Below are positions 27,111-36,163 of a stretch of DNA of 64,000 nt, piece by piece. Below the pieces are notes generated by a model. The model was not told the DNA's origin. It did not search any database and was given only the letters and a program-made list of their open reading frames with translations. The number at the start of each line of letters is the position of its first letter. The stretch's first letter is position 1. The stretch comes from AP-15 sp963833745 (GTDB taxonomy: Bacteria; Pseudomonadota; Alphaproteobacteria; ATCC43930; CGMCC-115725), in NCBI GenBank assembly GCA_963833745.1, contig CAWHZD010000004.1, forward strand, positions 1,240,001 to 1,304,000, written 5' to 3'. The position numbers were made by a program, and so were the translations under genes.

Positions 27111-27828
27111 GCTCGGGCGCGACCGCCAGACCTCGGTTCTTCAAATCGAGCAGCAGTTCACGCCAATCCTGCGCGCTCTCGCGCGCGCCGTCGATAAAGC
27201 CGAGCAGCTCCTTCCTGCCCTCCGGCGTCGCGCCGATGATGACCAGGATGCATTGCTTGGCGTCTTCAAGACGGGCCTGCAGGTAAATGCCGTCGGCCCA
27301 CACATAGACGTAATGCTTGGCCGACAAATCGCGCTTCCTCCAGTGCTCGTGCTCGTCGATCCAGACCTCCTTCAGCCGAGCAATAGTCGAGGCCGACAGG
27401 CCCGGTGCATCCTTGCCGAGCAGGGCAGAAAGCGCCTCCTCGAAATCGCCGGTCGAGATGCCCTTCAGGTAAAGGATCGGGATCAGCACCTCCAGGCTCC
27501 GCGAGCGCCGCGCATACGGCGGCAGGATCGCGGGTGTGAAGCGGATGCGCCCGGCATCATCGGCAGCGCCACGGTCGCGCACGCGGGGTTGGCGCACGCC
27601 GACCGGGCCGATGCCGGTCATCACCTCGCGTTCAGGCAGGTGCCCGTGCCGGACCACGCGGCTCAGGCCAGTAGCGGTCCTCAGATCGACATGCTTGGCG
27701 AGGAATTCGGCCACCTCGGCCTCGATCGCTTGGGCCAGCAGGGCCCGCGCTCCGTTGCGCAGCACCTCGGTGAGCGGGTCGGCGAATGACCCTGGTTGAA
27801 GCAGCTTGACGACGTTAGCATCGGACAC
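27105..27828 (-). pseudogene. IS256-family transposase, C-terminally truncated
   Basis: The frame from ATG 27828 (MSDANVVKLLQPG) encodes about 240 residues of an IS256 transposase: RDRGAADDAGRIRFTPAILPPYARR, VLIPILYLKGISTGDFEEAL, YVYVWADGIYLQARLED with the first DDE Asp, and CILVIIGATPEGRKELLGF. The frame then runs into unrelated sequence after GLAVAPEL, so the second Asp and the Glu are missing. It cannot be active. Confidence 0.82.
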
Positions 27829-27874
27829 GGCGTATCACTCCTTTGCTGGAGAAGTGGAGGCGCGAACACCCCCA
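27105..27874 (-). mobile_element. Truncated IS256-family element (type d)
   Basis: One terminal region is visible at about 27860-27874 (GGGGGTGTTCGCGCC on the minus strand), upstream of the transposase start at 27828. The other end is missing. The element lies between the broken small gene after terminase and the 5'-truncated tail gene. An IS-mediated deletion that removed the head genes is the simplest reading. Confidence 0.75.
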
Positions 27875-27875
27875 C

Positions 27876-28425
27876 GATACGCCGCCTTCATCCCGTCAGC
27901 CCGTCACCAACTTCCGCGCATAGCTCCGGAGACAGTCGAGAATTTGTTAGACCTCGGCAATGCAGGCCCGGTCTTGAATGCGGTGCTGACGGGTTCGGGT
28001 CTTAAACCGAGGACTCACCCATCGGGGGAAGTCACAGCCCCCGGGCCAGGCTCGGGGGCGATAACGCCGACTGGGACGACAGCTGGGGATCTATCTATGG
28101 ACTCCTTGCGACCGCCTGCGGATACAGCTACCCCGTAATCGACGCGATGACGCTCTTCGACGTAGAAGAACTCACACGTTACTGGACCGACCACCCACCA
28201 CCGCACCTAATGATGGCTGCCTATCTTGGCATTGCTAAAGAACGGCGCGGGCGTCGAGGCTCGCCGACTATGCAACCCGCAGCAGGGTTAGGTCCGGGCT
28301 TCAATGTCGGACACCTTCTCGCCCAGTTGGGGCCGGCATTCACGAGCGGTGACGTGCACGCCGGGCTACATCCTGTCGTGCTCGATTTCACCGAATTGCG
28401 GCGGAGGTCCAACCCTGCGAATTGA
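27876..28425 (+). pseudogene. Tail-assembly-chaperone-like gene, 5'-truncated and frameshifted
   Basis: Two frames together read as one protein. The first, 27876-28060, has TVENLLDLGNAGPVLNAVLTG and a Gly/Pro linker. The second, from about 28060 to 28425, has DNADWDDSWGSIYGLLATAC, MTLFDVEELTRYWTDHPPP and LHPVVLDFTELRRR. They join if one G is added to the G run at about 28058-28062. The 5' end is cut by the IS. Position just before the tape-measure gene suggests a tail assembly chaperone. The 92-residue ORF from ATG 28147 could also be translated alone. Confidence 0.5.
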
Positions 28426-28487
28426 ATTGGGCAGGGCATTGCGGCTGCATGAAACGGGCGCCTTGGAGCGCTCTCTTTGTTAAGAGG

Positions 28488-30017
28488 ATGGCCGTGGCGG
28501 ATATTGAAACCAGCGTTGCCATTACCGCCCATACCGAGGATCTCCAATCAGGGATGGAGAGAGGGGTTGATTCGGTAGGGGCGGCTACCGGGGCAATGAA
28601 GGCCCAGTTCGCCGATCTCGGCACCGCCGCGCAGCAGGCTCAGGTTCATATCGGCGCGGCCGCGGCGCAGATCGGTTCGACGATTAGCGCTTTGCAGGCC
28701 AAAACAGCCAGCCTCGCCGGATCAGTGAGCGGCGCAACTGGAGAAACCGGCGGTTCTCTCAAGGCCGGTGCCCAGGTTTCCGGCATCTCAGTCAGCCAAC
28801 AAGGCAGCGGCGCAGGAAGCGGTGGGTCAGCGACTCGGTTGCAAGCCTGGCGCGCCGACCTGCAAAGCCAGCTTACAGCGGAGCAGTCGTTCTTCAATGA
28901 TTCGAAAGCCGAAGAACTGGCGTTCTGGCAAGATAAGCTCGCACTCACCGAAGCGGGATCGAAAGACCAACTTTCAGTCGAGAACAATATCTATCAGCTA
29001 GAAAAACAGGCGGCGGTACAAAGGGAGCGTGACACGCTCGCGTCGCTTGCCGCCGGTGAAAAAGTTATGGACGCCGCCTATGCCCGGAAGAAGGCAGCAA
29101 TCGAAGAGGAGGCCGAACTCGGTAAAATCTCGAACAGCGAAGAGATTGCCGACCTCAAAGATGCGCTCGATACCGAGTGGGCACTCGATCAGGATTATTT
29201 CGAAAAGAAACTGGTCGCAGCCGAGAATGACGCCCAAACCCAGGAAAAGCTGACGGACCAGGAGGCGCTTGCCTATCAGAAATACCTAACCGACAAGGAC
29301 AAACTAGACGCCCAAGCAGTGCAGAACAGCCAAAAGCAGTGGGATAGCCTGCTTCAGCCGATCCAGCGCTCACTGGACACATCAATCACGGGAATTATCA
29401 TGGGTACGACGACAGTGCAGAAGGCGCTGTCGAATCTCGCCCAGTCGATCATTTCGGACTTTGTCGGCTCTGCTATCAAAAACGTTTTTGGCGGGCTTGG
29501 CAGTCTTCTCGGAGGAAGCTTCTCTGGAGGTGAGGGCGGAGATGGTGCCAGCGACCAGGATTTCTCCGGTGGCATCACCGGCGCTGGCGAGGGTATCGTC
29601 GGCGGGGGGATCTCGGAAGGGCTGTTCGGATCTGGTGGGCTTTTCGGGGCTTTGGGTTTCGGTAGTCTGTTTTCGGGCGGCGGAATTTTCAGCAGCCTGT
29701 TCAAAGGTGTTGGGTCGCTGTTTAGCTTTGAGCACGGCGGTATTGTGCCGTCGGCGGCCGGCGGCTGGATGGTTCCATCAACCTCGCTGGCGATGTTGCA
29801 CACCAATGAGATGGTGCTGCCAGCTAATATCAGCCAGGGCCTGCAGGGGATGATCGCCGGTGGCGGCTCGACGCCAAGCGTCAACGCCAATTTTAGCGTC
29901 TCGGCGATGGACAGCCAGTCAGTCGCGGCCTTCTTCAAGAACAACGGCGCCGCGGTGGTCGCCGGCATCAACCAGGCGATGCGGAACGGGGCAGCGCTGC
30001 GCGGGGTCGCGAGCTGA
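28488..30017 (+). CDS. Phage tail tape measure protein (short, GTA-like)
   Basis: About 509 residues from ATG 28488 (MAVADIETSVAITAHTEDLQ), with TAAGAGG just upstream. The first half is Ala/Gln-rich and helical, the middle is coiled coil (KKAAIEEEAELGKISNSEE), and a hydrophobic helix follows (ALSNLAQSIISDFVGSAIKN). A Gly-rich region leads to the characteristic C-terminal block FEHGGIVPSAAGGWMVPSTS followed by HTNEMVLPANISQGL. It sets tail length and lines the tail lumen. It is short, as in podovirus- or GTA-type minimal tails. Its stop overlaps the next start (30017). Confidence 0.82.
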   Translation: MAVADIETSVAITAHTEDLQSGMERGVDSVGAATGAMKAQFADLGTAAQQAQVHIGAAAAQIGSTISALQAKTASLAGSVSGATGETGGSLKAGAQVSGISVSQQGSGAGSGGSATRLQAWRADLQSQLTAEQSFFNDSKAEELAFWQDKLALTEAGSKDQLSVENNIYQLEKQAAVQRERDTLASLAAGEKVMDAAYARKKAAIEEEAELGKISNSEEIADLKDALDTEWALDQDYFEKKLVAAENDAQTQEKLTDQEALAYQKYLTDKDKLDAQAVQNSQKQWDSLLQPIQRSLDTSITGIIMGTTTVQKALSNLAQSIISDFVGSAIKNVFGGLGSLLGGSFSGGEGGDGASDQDFSGGITGAGEGIVGGGISEGLFGSGGLFGALGFGSLFSGGGIFSSLFKGVGSLFSFEHGGIVPSAAGGWMVPSTSLAMLHTNEMVLPANISQGLQGMIAGGGSTPSVNANFSVSAMDSQSVAAFFKNNGAAVVAGINQAMRNGAALRGVAS

Positions 30018-30712
30018 TGGCAACCAACGACATCGGTCTTATGTCGCTTACGGCGTCTGGCTTGGTGCTGGAGCCAGGTGACTTGCTTGTGCCTGGTATC
30101 GGGTGGTCTGTCACCAAGTCTCCGACATTCCAGACACGCATTCAACGCGCCGTTTCCGGCCGAGAACTACGCGCTCAAGATTACCCCTCACCATTATGGC
30201 AATTCCAACTCACCTTCAATTTCTTGCGGGACGGCCAGGACACTCGCATTGGCAACGGCCTTGGCACTGGCTATGACGAGCTGCGCACCCTGTACGGGCT
30301 GTATCTCGCTTGCGGCGGCGCGTTTGGCACATTTCTTTTCCTGGACCCGACCGACAGCAACCGAGTCGGGACACCCGTCGGAACCGGGAACAGCAGCACG
30401 ACCTCATTTCAATTGCAGTCGCAATGGGGCTTTAACCCGTTTTTCGTCGGCCCGGTCTATGCGGTCCAACAGATCACAGCCGTCTACCTAAACGGCGTCA
30501 CCCAAAATCCGGCGACGTATAGCTGCGCGACCGGGCTGAATTCGACTGGTCTGTTGACCTTCGTCACGCCGCCGCTGGCGGGAGCACAGATCACGGCGGA
30601 TTTCGTGTTCTGTTTCCGTTGCCGATTCGTTGACGACAGTTATCAATTTGAGAATTTCATGTATCAGCTTTGGCAGTTGAAAAAGCTGACATTCATCACT
30701 GTGTTCCCATGA
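30017..30712 (+). CDS. DUF2460 distal tail protein (GTA gp12-like)
   Basis: The 231-residue protein shows the TIGR02217/DUF2460 pattern: PGIGWSVTKSPTFQTRIQRA, SGRELRAQDYPSPLWQFQLT, FLFLDPTDSNRVGTPVGTG and the terminal CRFVDDSYQFENFMYQLWQL. In the Rhodobacter capsulatus GTA this protein forms the distal tail ring. It overlaps the previous gene by one base and the next by four (ATGA), so the tail genes are one translational unit. Confidence 0.92.
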   Translation: MATNDIGLMSLTASGLVLEPGDLLVPGIGWSVTKSPTFQTRIQRAVSGRELRAQDYPSPLWQFQLTFNFLRDGQDTRIGNGLGTGYDELRTLYGLYLACGGAFGTFLFLDPTDSNRVGTPVGTGNSSTTSFQLQSQWGFNPFFVGPVYAVQQITAVYLNGVTQNPATYSCATGLNSTGLLTFVTPPLAGAQITADFVFCFRCRFVDDSYQFENFMYQLWQLKKLTFITVFP

Positions 30713-31560
30713 GGCCAGCGTCAGCCGCGCTGACTGCGTTGCTCAATTCGAGCGAGCAGTTCATTATGGCAGACCTCTACACTTTCACATTGGTCGGCGG
30801 CGGCGTCTACAATTATTCGGCCGGCACGACAGCTCTGTTCGCGAACGGCGTCACCTTTGCACTCGGTCCGAAATTCGAGCGGTCAAAGACTAAGACGGTG
30901 ATCGGGGTGCAAGTCGACGAACTCGACGTGAAGATCTACCCGGAGCCAACTGATCTGCTGGGCTCTGTTCCGTGGTTGCAAGCGGCTTGGACCGGGCAGT
31001 TCGATGGTGCGGTATTGCAGGTCGAGCGCGCCTTTATGCAGCCCTACGGAAATGTCGTCGGGACGGTCGTGCTATTCGCCGGCCGAATCTCGGATATTGA
31101 TTGCAGCCGAACCGGCATCGACATGAAATGCCGGTCGCATATCGAATTACTGAATATCCAGATGCCGCGGCGGTTGTGGCAACAGAGCTGCTCGCATGTC
31201 TTCGGCGATGCAATGTGCCAGTTCAACCGCGCCAGCCTCGCCATCAACTTTTCGTGCGCTGACGGTTCGACGCAGACCGTTATCAACGGCGCCCCATCCC
31301 CTGTCGGCGTTCCTTTCGTGCAAGGAACGATTATCGGCGTGACTGGCGCCAATGCCGGCGAGACGCGCACGATCACAGGGTTTCAATCCGGCCAGACTGT
31401 CGCCGTCAAGCTGGCTTTCCTGTCGATGCCGCAGCCCGGCGACCAATTCCAGCTCTTGCCGGGTTGCGACCGCTCGCTCGCGACGTGCACCAATACCTTC
31501 AATAACCAAATCCATTTCGGCGGCATGCCGTTCATCCCAGCCCCGGAAAATGCGGTATGA
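30709..31560 (+). CDS. DUF2163 phage tail hub protein (GTA gp13-like)
   Basis: A 283-residue protein from ATG 30709, inside the upstream stop. The TIGR02218/DUF2163 features are IMADLYTFTLVGGGVYNYS, IGVQVDELDVKIYP, an acidic/aromatic middle, and the Cys-rich C-terminal part LWQQSCSHVFGDAMC, LLPGCDRSLATC, NQIHFGGMPFIPAPENAV. In GTAs this is a hub component that can bind an iron-sulfur cluster through such cysteines. Its stop overlaps the NlpC/P60 start. Confidence 0.92.
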   Translation: MRPASAALTALLNSSEQFIMADLYTFTLVGGGVYNYSAGTTALFANGVTFALGPKFERSKTKTVIGVQVDELDVKIYPEPTDLLGSVPWLQAAWTGQFDGAVLQVERAFMQPYGNVVGTVVLFAGRISDIDCSRTGIDMKCRSHIELLNIQMPRRLWQQSCSHVFGDAMCQFNRASLAINFSCADGSTQTVINGAPSPVGVPFVQGTIIGVTGANAGETRTITGFQSGQTVAVKLAFLSMPQPGDQFQLLPGCDRSLATCTNTFNNQIHFGGMPFIPAPENAV

Positions 31561-31991
31561 GTGATCCTCGCCGCGAAGCCGTCGTTGCTGAGGCCGAAAG
31601 TTGGTTGCGCACGCCCTATCACCACATGGCTCGCCTCAAAGGCATCGGATGCGATTGCCTGACCCTGATCGCCGAAGTCTATGAGCGGGTGGGGATCGCC
31701 GGCCATGTCGAAATTCCCTATTATCCGCCGGACTGGCACCTTCACCGTGGCGTCGAGCGCTACATGGAAGGTCTGCTAGAGCATGGCGCGCGCGAGGTTG
31801 ATGCGGGCCGACCCGGCGACGTCGTGTTGTTTCGTTTTGGGCGCTGCTTCTCGCATGGAGCTATCGTGACTGCATGGCCGCGACTGATTCACGCCTGGCA
31901 TCATGGCGGTACAATGCGGGGCGACGCGACGCAGCCGTTATTGGCGGGTCGACCGGTTAGGTTCTATTCTCCATTCGCGACGGCTGAATGA
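31557..31991 (+). CDS. NlpC/P60 family tail peptidase (GTA gp14-like)
   Basis: The 144-residue peptidase has catalytic Cys in GIGCDCLTLIAEVY near residue 42 and His in FSHGAIVTAW near residue 103. It matches the TIGR02219 phage cell-wall peptidases that sit in the tail tip and open peptidoglycan during delivery. It overlaps both neighbours by four bases. Confidence 0.93.
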   Translation: MSDPRREAVVAEAESWLRTPYHHMARLKGIGCDCLTLIAEVYERVGIAGHVEIPYYPPDWHLHRGVERYMEGLLEHGAREVDAGRPGDVVLFRFGRCFSHGAIVTAWPRLIHAWHHGGTMRGDATQPLLAGRPVRFYSPFATAE

Positions 31992-32587
31992 CCGGCATTC
32001 TCGGAGGCTCCAACGCCAAAACAAAAAATGTCGTCGCCTCGCTGCGGTACCAGACGTCGCAAAAGGGCGGTGTTATCCCACTTGTCTATGGCGCCGGGCG
32101 GCTCGCAACCAATCTGCTCGATTATCAGAATTTCCAGTCATCGGGTGGCAGCGGTAAGGGGAAGGGCGGCGGTGGCGGCAAGGCAGGAGGCGGCAAGAGC
32201 GGCGGGTCAGGCACGACGTATTCAGTTGATTTCGCGGTTGGCGTCTGCCAGGGGCCGATCGCGAATTGGGGCCTCCTCTGGTACAACAAGACCGTCACGA
32301 CCGTAGAAGGCGCGCAATTTCCGGTCACCGGCGCGCCGAACAAGGGCAAGACTTCGAACACGACGACAGGGTTTTCCTCTCTGTTTCTTGGGAGCGACGG
32401 GCAAGGCACCGACCCATATTGGGATGCAAATTATCCCAATAACGCGATCAATTATTCCGGCACGGCATACATCACCGCGGACGATTTCCAGCTCGGCGAA
32501 AGTCCAGCATTCCCGAATTTCAACTTGGAAGTCTACGGCGTCGAAGCCGGCAGCGCACCGAACGGGGTCGATGCAAACCCCGCGAAC
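31988..32587 (+). pseudogene. Tail-tip/host-specificity protein (GTA gp15-like), truncated
   Basis: The start ATG 31988 gives MTGILGGSNAKTKNVVASLR and the N-terminal tail-fibre-module region: GGVIPLVYGAGRLATNLLDY, a Gly/Lys/Ser-rich insert, DFAVGVCQGPIANWGLLWYN and PNFNLEVYGVEAGSAPNGVD. At about 32587 the coding sequence meets an antisense treZ fragment and ends by chance at 32653. The intact GTA gp15 is more than 1000 residues, so over 80% is lost, and with it the receptor-binding part. Confidence 0.8.
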
Positions 32588-33399
32588 CGCCCTGATCGGC
32601 CGGGCGGACCAGCTTGGCGTGCTGCGGCTCGTTCTCAGCGACGACAAAGGTGATCCTGCCGCGCCCCGCTGAGCGCACCTGCCGAACAATGGCGGCGAGT
32701 ATGTGATCTTCCGATCGATCGAAAATTGCTTGCGTTGCGTCGAGCCGCAACCCGTCGAGATGATACTCGTCGATCCAATAGCCCGCATTGGCGATAAAAA
32801 ATTCGCGGGTCGATCCGCAATCGGAACCGTCGAAATTGATCGCCTCACCCCAGTCGTTGTCGTGGCGGTCAGTGAAATAAGCCGCTGAGAACAATTTCAG
32901 ATAGTTCCCGTCCGGGCCGAAATGATTGTAGACGACGTCAAGAATGACGGCGATCCCGAGGGCATGAGCACGGTCCACGAAATGGCGGAAATCATCGGGA
33001 CGGCCGTAGAGCCGGGTTGGCGCGAAAAGGTCGACGCCGTCATATCCCCAGCCGAAACGGCCCGCGAATTCTGCCACGGGCATAATTTCAAGGCAGGTGA
33101 TGCCGAGTTTGGCAAGAGCCGGCAGCTCACGCGACGCGGCCCTCCATGTTCCCTCCGAGGTGAACGTACCGATATGTATCTCGTAGATGACGAGATGCTC
33201 ACGCGCGACCCCGCACCAGGCGCCGTCGGTCCAAGTAAAAGCCAGGGGATCGATGATTTCGGAAGGTCCGTGTGGCCCGTCGGGTTGAAATCGCGACGCA
33301 GGGTCAGGCAGTGCCGTTTCACTCCGATCGAGACGGAAACGATAGCGCATGCCGGCTCGCGCCGGCCTGCTCCACAGGGAGAAGTAGCCGTCGGTCTCG
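32588..33399 (-). pseudogene. treZ: Malto-oligosyltrehalose trehalohydrolase (treZ) internal fragment
   Basis: An internal GH13 piece of about 270 residues: HLVIYEIHIGTFTSEGTW, LEIMPVAEFAGRFGWGYDGV, VILDVVYNHFGPDGNYL, the nucleophile Asp in YHLDGLRLDATQAI and the acid/base Glu in FVVAENEPQHAKL. The 5' end is cut by an IS at 33400 and the 3' end is joined to the tail gene at about 32588. TreZ releases trehalose from maltooligosyltrehalose; neither treY nor treX is near. It is non-functional as it stands. Confidence 0.85.
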
Positions 33400-33930
33400 G
33401 ATCGTGTCCCAGGACGTGGTGTAAGAGCGGCGGCAGTATCGCGCTCTCCGGCGGGGTCGGCCGGTGTCAGGCGGATAGGGCGGGCAGCCTGACGATAGGA
33501 TCCTCGCTCAATGGAGCGATAGTTTCCAGGGTCATGTAGCGAGCGCGCTGGACCGCCCATTCATCGTTTTGTTCGAGCAGGATGGCGCCGACGAGGCGGG
33601 TGATTGCGGCCTCGTTTGGGAAGATGCCGACGACCTCGGTGCGGCGCTTGATCTCGCCGTTGAGCCGCTCCAGCGGATTGGTGCTGTGGATCTTGGGCCG
33701 GTGATCCTTGGGAAAGCTCATGAAGGCGAGGACGTCGGCTTCGGCTTGGTCCATCAGGATGGCGAGCTTGGGCACTTTGGGCCTGAGCTGATCGGCGACC
33801 TGGCGCCATTGGGCTCGGGCCATCTCGGCATCCTCCTGGGCGAAGGCGGTGGCGATGAAGGCGGCGACGACGCGGCGGCCCTGCTTGCCGGCATGGGCCA
33901 GGACGTTGCGCATGAAGTGTACCCGGCAGG
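33400..33930 (-). mobile_element. Truncated copy of IS256-family element type b
   Basis: Nearly identical to the left 531 bases of the intact element at 56618-58047, starting at the same terminal sequence GATCGTGTCCCAGGACG. It ends abruptly at 33930, where the type a element begins, and the rest is not found beyond that element. Confidence 0.9.
33467..33930 (-). pseudogene. C-terminal part of the type b IS256 transposase
   Basis: It encodes the last ~155 residues of the same transposase as at 56685-57884 (VHFMRNVLAHAGKQGRRVVA, STNPLERLNGEIKRRTEVVG). The frame opens leftward out of the type a element, so there is no start codon of its own. Confidence 0.88.
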
Positions 33931-35247
33931 GGAGTGTCAGGAATTTCGTGCGTGGTTGGGCATGATGGGAGCGAAGGAGACCGCCCATGCCGCGACGCAA
34001 GCCACCTCTTATTCCTGACGCCATTCTTGACCAGCTGCTGGCGGGCGCCGATGCGAAGACCGCCTTTGACCCGAATGGTCTGCTCGACGATCTGAAGAAG
34101 GCGCTGGCCGAGCGGGTGTTGAACGCCGAGATGGATCATCATCTGGCCGGCGAGGAGCCGGGTAACCGGCGCAACGGCTATGGTCGCAAGACCGTACTCA
34201 CCGACACCGGCAAAATCGCGCTGGCGGTGCCGCGCGACCGCCAGTCGAGCTTTGATCCGCAGCTGATCGCCAAATATCAGCGCCGCTTCCCGGGTTTCGA
34301 CGACAAGATAATTTCAATGTACGCCCGCGGCATGAGCACCCGCGAGATCGTCGGCCATCTGCGCGATTTGTACGGCATTGAGGTGTCGCCCGATTTGATC
34401 AGCGCGGTAACCGAGGCGGTTCTGGACGAGGTCGCCGCCTGGCAGGCACGCCCGTTGGAAGCGACCTATCCGCTGATTTTCTTTGACGCCTTACGGGTCA
34501 AGATCCGTGACGAAGGGCTGGTCCGCAATAAGGCAGTGCACATCGCGCTCGGCGTGCGCGCTGATGGCGCCAAGGAGATCCTGGGGCTGTGGCTCGAGGA
34601 GAACGAAGGCGCCAAATTCTGGCTGCGCGTGATGAACGAGCTGAAAAATCGCGGCGTCGAGGACGTGCTGATCGCCATCGTCGACGGCTTGAAGGGCTTT
34701 CCCGAGGCGATCATCGCGGTCTTCCCCCAGGCAACGGTGCAGACCTGCATCGTTCATCTGCTGCGCCACAGCCTCGATTTTGTTTCTTGGAAGGACCGTA
34801 AGCCGGTCGCAGCGGCCCTCAAGGACATCTACCGGGCCGTGGATGCCGTCGCCGGCGAAACCGCGCTCACTGCCTTCGAGGAAGGCTACTGGGGCCGCAA
34901 ATACCCGGCAATCGGCCAGAGCTGGCGGCGCGCCTGGGGCGAAGTCGTCCCGTTCTTTGCCTTCCCCACCGACGTTCGGCGGATTTTGTACACCACCAAT
35001 GCCATCGAGGCGCTCAATTCCAAGCTCCGCCGGGCGGTCCGGGCCAGAGGCCATTTCCCCAGCGATGAGGCGGCGACAAAGCTCCTCTTCCTGGTCTTGA
35101 ACCGTTCCGAAAAGGAGTGGATCATGCCGCCGCGCGAGTGGTCCATGGCCAAGTCGCAGTTCGCTGTTCTGTTCGGCGAGCGCTTCACACGAGCCATGGC
35201 GTAGTCAGTTGAACCGCCCCGCTGCGCACGAAATTCCTGATAGTCCC
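33931..35247 (+). mobile_element. IS256-family element type a, copy 1
   Basis: The element is 1317 bases long. Terminal inverted repeats are GGGAGTGTCAGGAATTTCGT at the left and, inverted, GGGACTATCAGGAATTTCGT at the right. No target duplication is present: the left flank is the broken type b IS and the right flank a broken SDR gene. This copy therefore marks a deletion or rearrangement junction. It is nearly identical to copy 2 in opposite orientation. Confidence 0.92.
33987..35204 (+). CDS. IS256-family transposase (type a, copy 1)
   Basis: The intact 405-residue transposase has the DDE residues in LIFFDALRVKIRDEGLVRNK, VLIAIVDGLKGFPEAI and the C-terminal Glu near NAIEALNSKLRRAV. It cuts and pastes or copies the element through its inverted repeats. 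It differs from copy 2 at one residue (Glu/Gln in LWLEENEGAKF). Confidence 0.95.
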   Translation: MPRRKPPLIPDAILDQLLAGADAKTAFDPNGLLDDLKKALAERVLNAEMDHHLAGEEPGNRRNGYGRKTVLTDTGKIALAVPRDRQSSFDPQLIAKYQRRFPGFDDKIISMYARGMSTREIVGHLRDLYGIEVSPDLISAVTEAVLDEVAAWQARPLEATYPLIFFDALRVKIRDEGLVRNKAVHIALGVRADGAKEILGLWLEENEGAKFWLRVMNELKNRGVEDVLIAIVDGLKGFPEAIIAVFPQATVQTCIVHLLRHSLDFVSWKDRKPVAAALKDIYRAVDAVAGETALTAFEEGYWGRKYPAIGQSWRRAWGEVVPFFAFPTDVRRILYTTNAIEALNSKLRRAVRARGHFPSDEAATKLLFLVLNRSEKEWIMPPREWSMAKSQFAVLFGERFTRAMA

Positions 35248-35530
35248 AACTTGGGACCGCATCATCGCGGTCAACCTGACCGGTATGTTTCACGTCGGAC
35301 AAGCGGCGGCGCGGCAAATGGTCAAAACGGGCGGCGGCAGCATCATCAACGTGACCTCGCAGCTCGCCGAGGTGGCACGGCCGGAGCGCGCCGCCTATGT
35401 CGCCTCGAAGGGCGGCGCTCGCTCGCTGACGCAGGCGATGGCGGTCGATCTGGCGGCGCACGGGATCCGTGTCAATGCGATCGCACCCGGCCCGACCCTG
35501 ACCGGGCTGACGCGCGCGAGCTATACCCAT
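35248..35530 (+). pseudogene. Short-chain dehydrogenase/reductase fragment
   Basis: About 94 residues of an SDR core lie right of the IS: WDRIIAVNLTGMFHVGQAAA, SIINVTSQLAEVARPERAAY with the catalytic Ser and the Tyr of YVASKGG, and HGIRVNAIAPGPTLTGLT. The cofactor-binding N-terminus is missing at the IS and the C-terminus is joined tail-to-tail to a Ku fragment at about 35530. Confidence 0.85.
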
Positions 35531-35876
35531 CGGCGGTTAAGGTGGCAAACCGGCCGCGCTCGTATTCGTAGCCCTTGACGACCTCCTCGCGCTCGATCTC
35601 CTCGCCGGTATGCGGGTCATGCGGGTGAAGAGCGACGCGGGTAGGAGAGGGCGGTTCCGCCGATGTATCGCCGCGAATATCCTCGCTCACGGAATGCGAC
35701 GCCCGATAGGGCTGTTCATCCTCTTCGTCGTCCTCGACCGAGGCGCCGCGTGTCGTCTTAGCCTGCCAGACCTGGTGCAGGCGGATGGACTTCGTCCGCG
35801 TGGTTGCCGGTGACAGATAGATCGGACAGGAAACCAGCGAGAGGCGCAAAAAGCCTTTCCAGCTCGCCCGTGGCAT
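35531..35876 (-). pseudogene. ku: Ku protein (non-homologous end joining), N-terminal fragment
   Basis: From ATG 35876 the frame gives MPRASWKGFLRLSLVSCPIY and KSIRLHQVW, then an acidic insert and GEEIEREEVVKGYEYERGRF, which is the conserved start of the bacterial Ku bridge-core. Coding ends at about 35531 where it meets the SDR fragment. Ku threads onto DNA ends and recruits LigD; about 115 of some 280 residues remain, so this copy is dead. Confidence 0.85.
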
Positions 35877-35915
35877 AGCAGCCTCCCTGATTTAACCGTC
35901 GTCCCTCTGACAGTA

Positions 35916-36092
35916 TTACAGGGCGATATAAGGGGGGCATGACGTTGTGAGCCGGGCCGTCACCATGGGCTCAGTAACCCGTCGCTCGAAAGTCCCGAGA
36001 GCTCCAGTACCATGGAGTCCTCCTTCAGGATCGACAGTCAGGCCCCCGGCCACTGCGACAGCGTAGTCGTTCAAGAATTTTCCTACGTCCAT
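35916..36092 (-). CDS. Hypothetical 58-residue protein (uncertain)
   Basis: A short ORF from ATG 36092 (MDVGKFLNDYAVAVAGGLTV) preceded by a GGAAGA site. It has no recognised domain. It lies between the Ku remnant and the divergent cytochrome-like gene and could be a chance ORF. Confidence 0.3.
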   Translation of the reverse strand: MDVGKFLNDYAVAVAGGLTVDPEGGLHGTGALGTFERRVTEPMVTARLTTSCPPYIAL

Positions 36093-36163
36093 CTTCCCTC
36101 CCGCGCGCACGGATGCCGGTACGTTGGTACATTGCCTGCCTATACGATAAAGGATCGTCGGCC

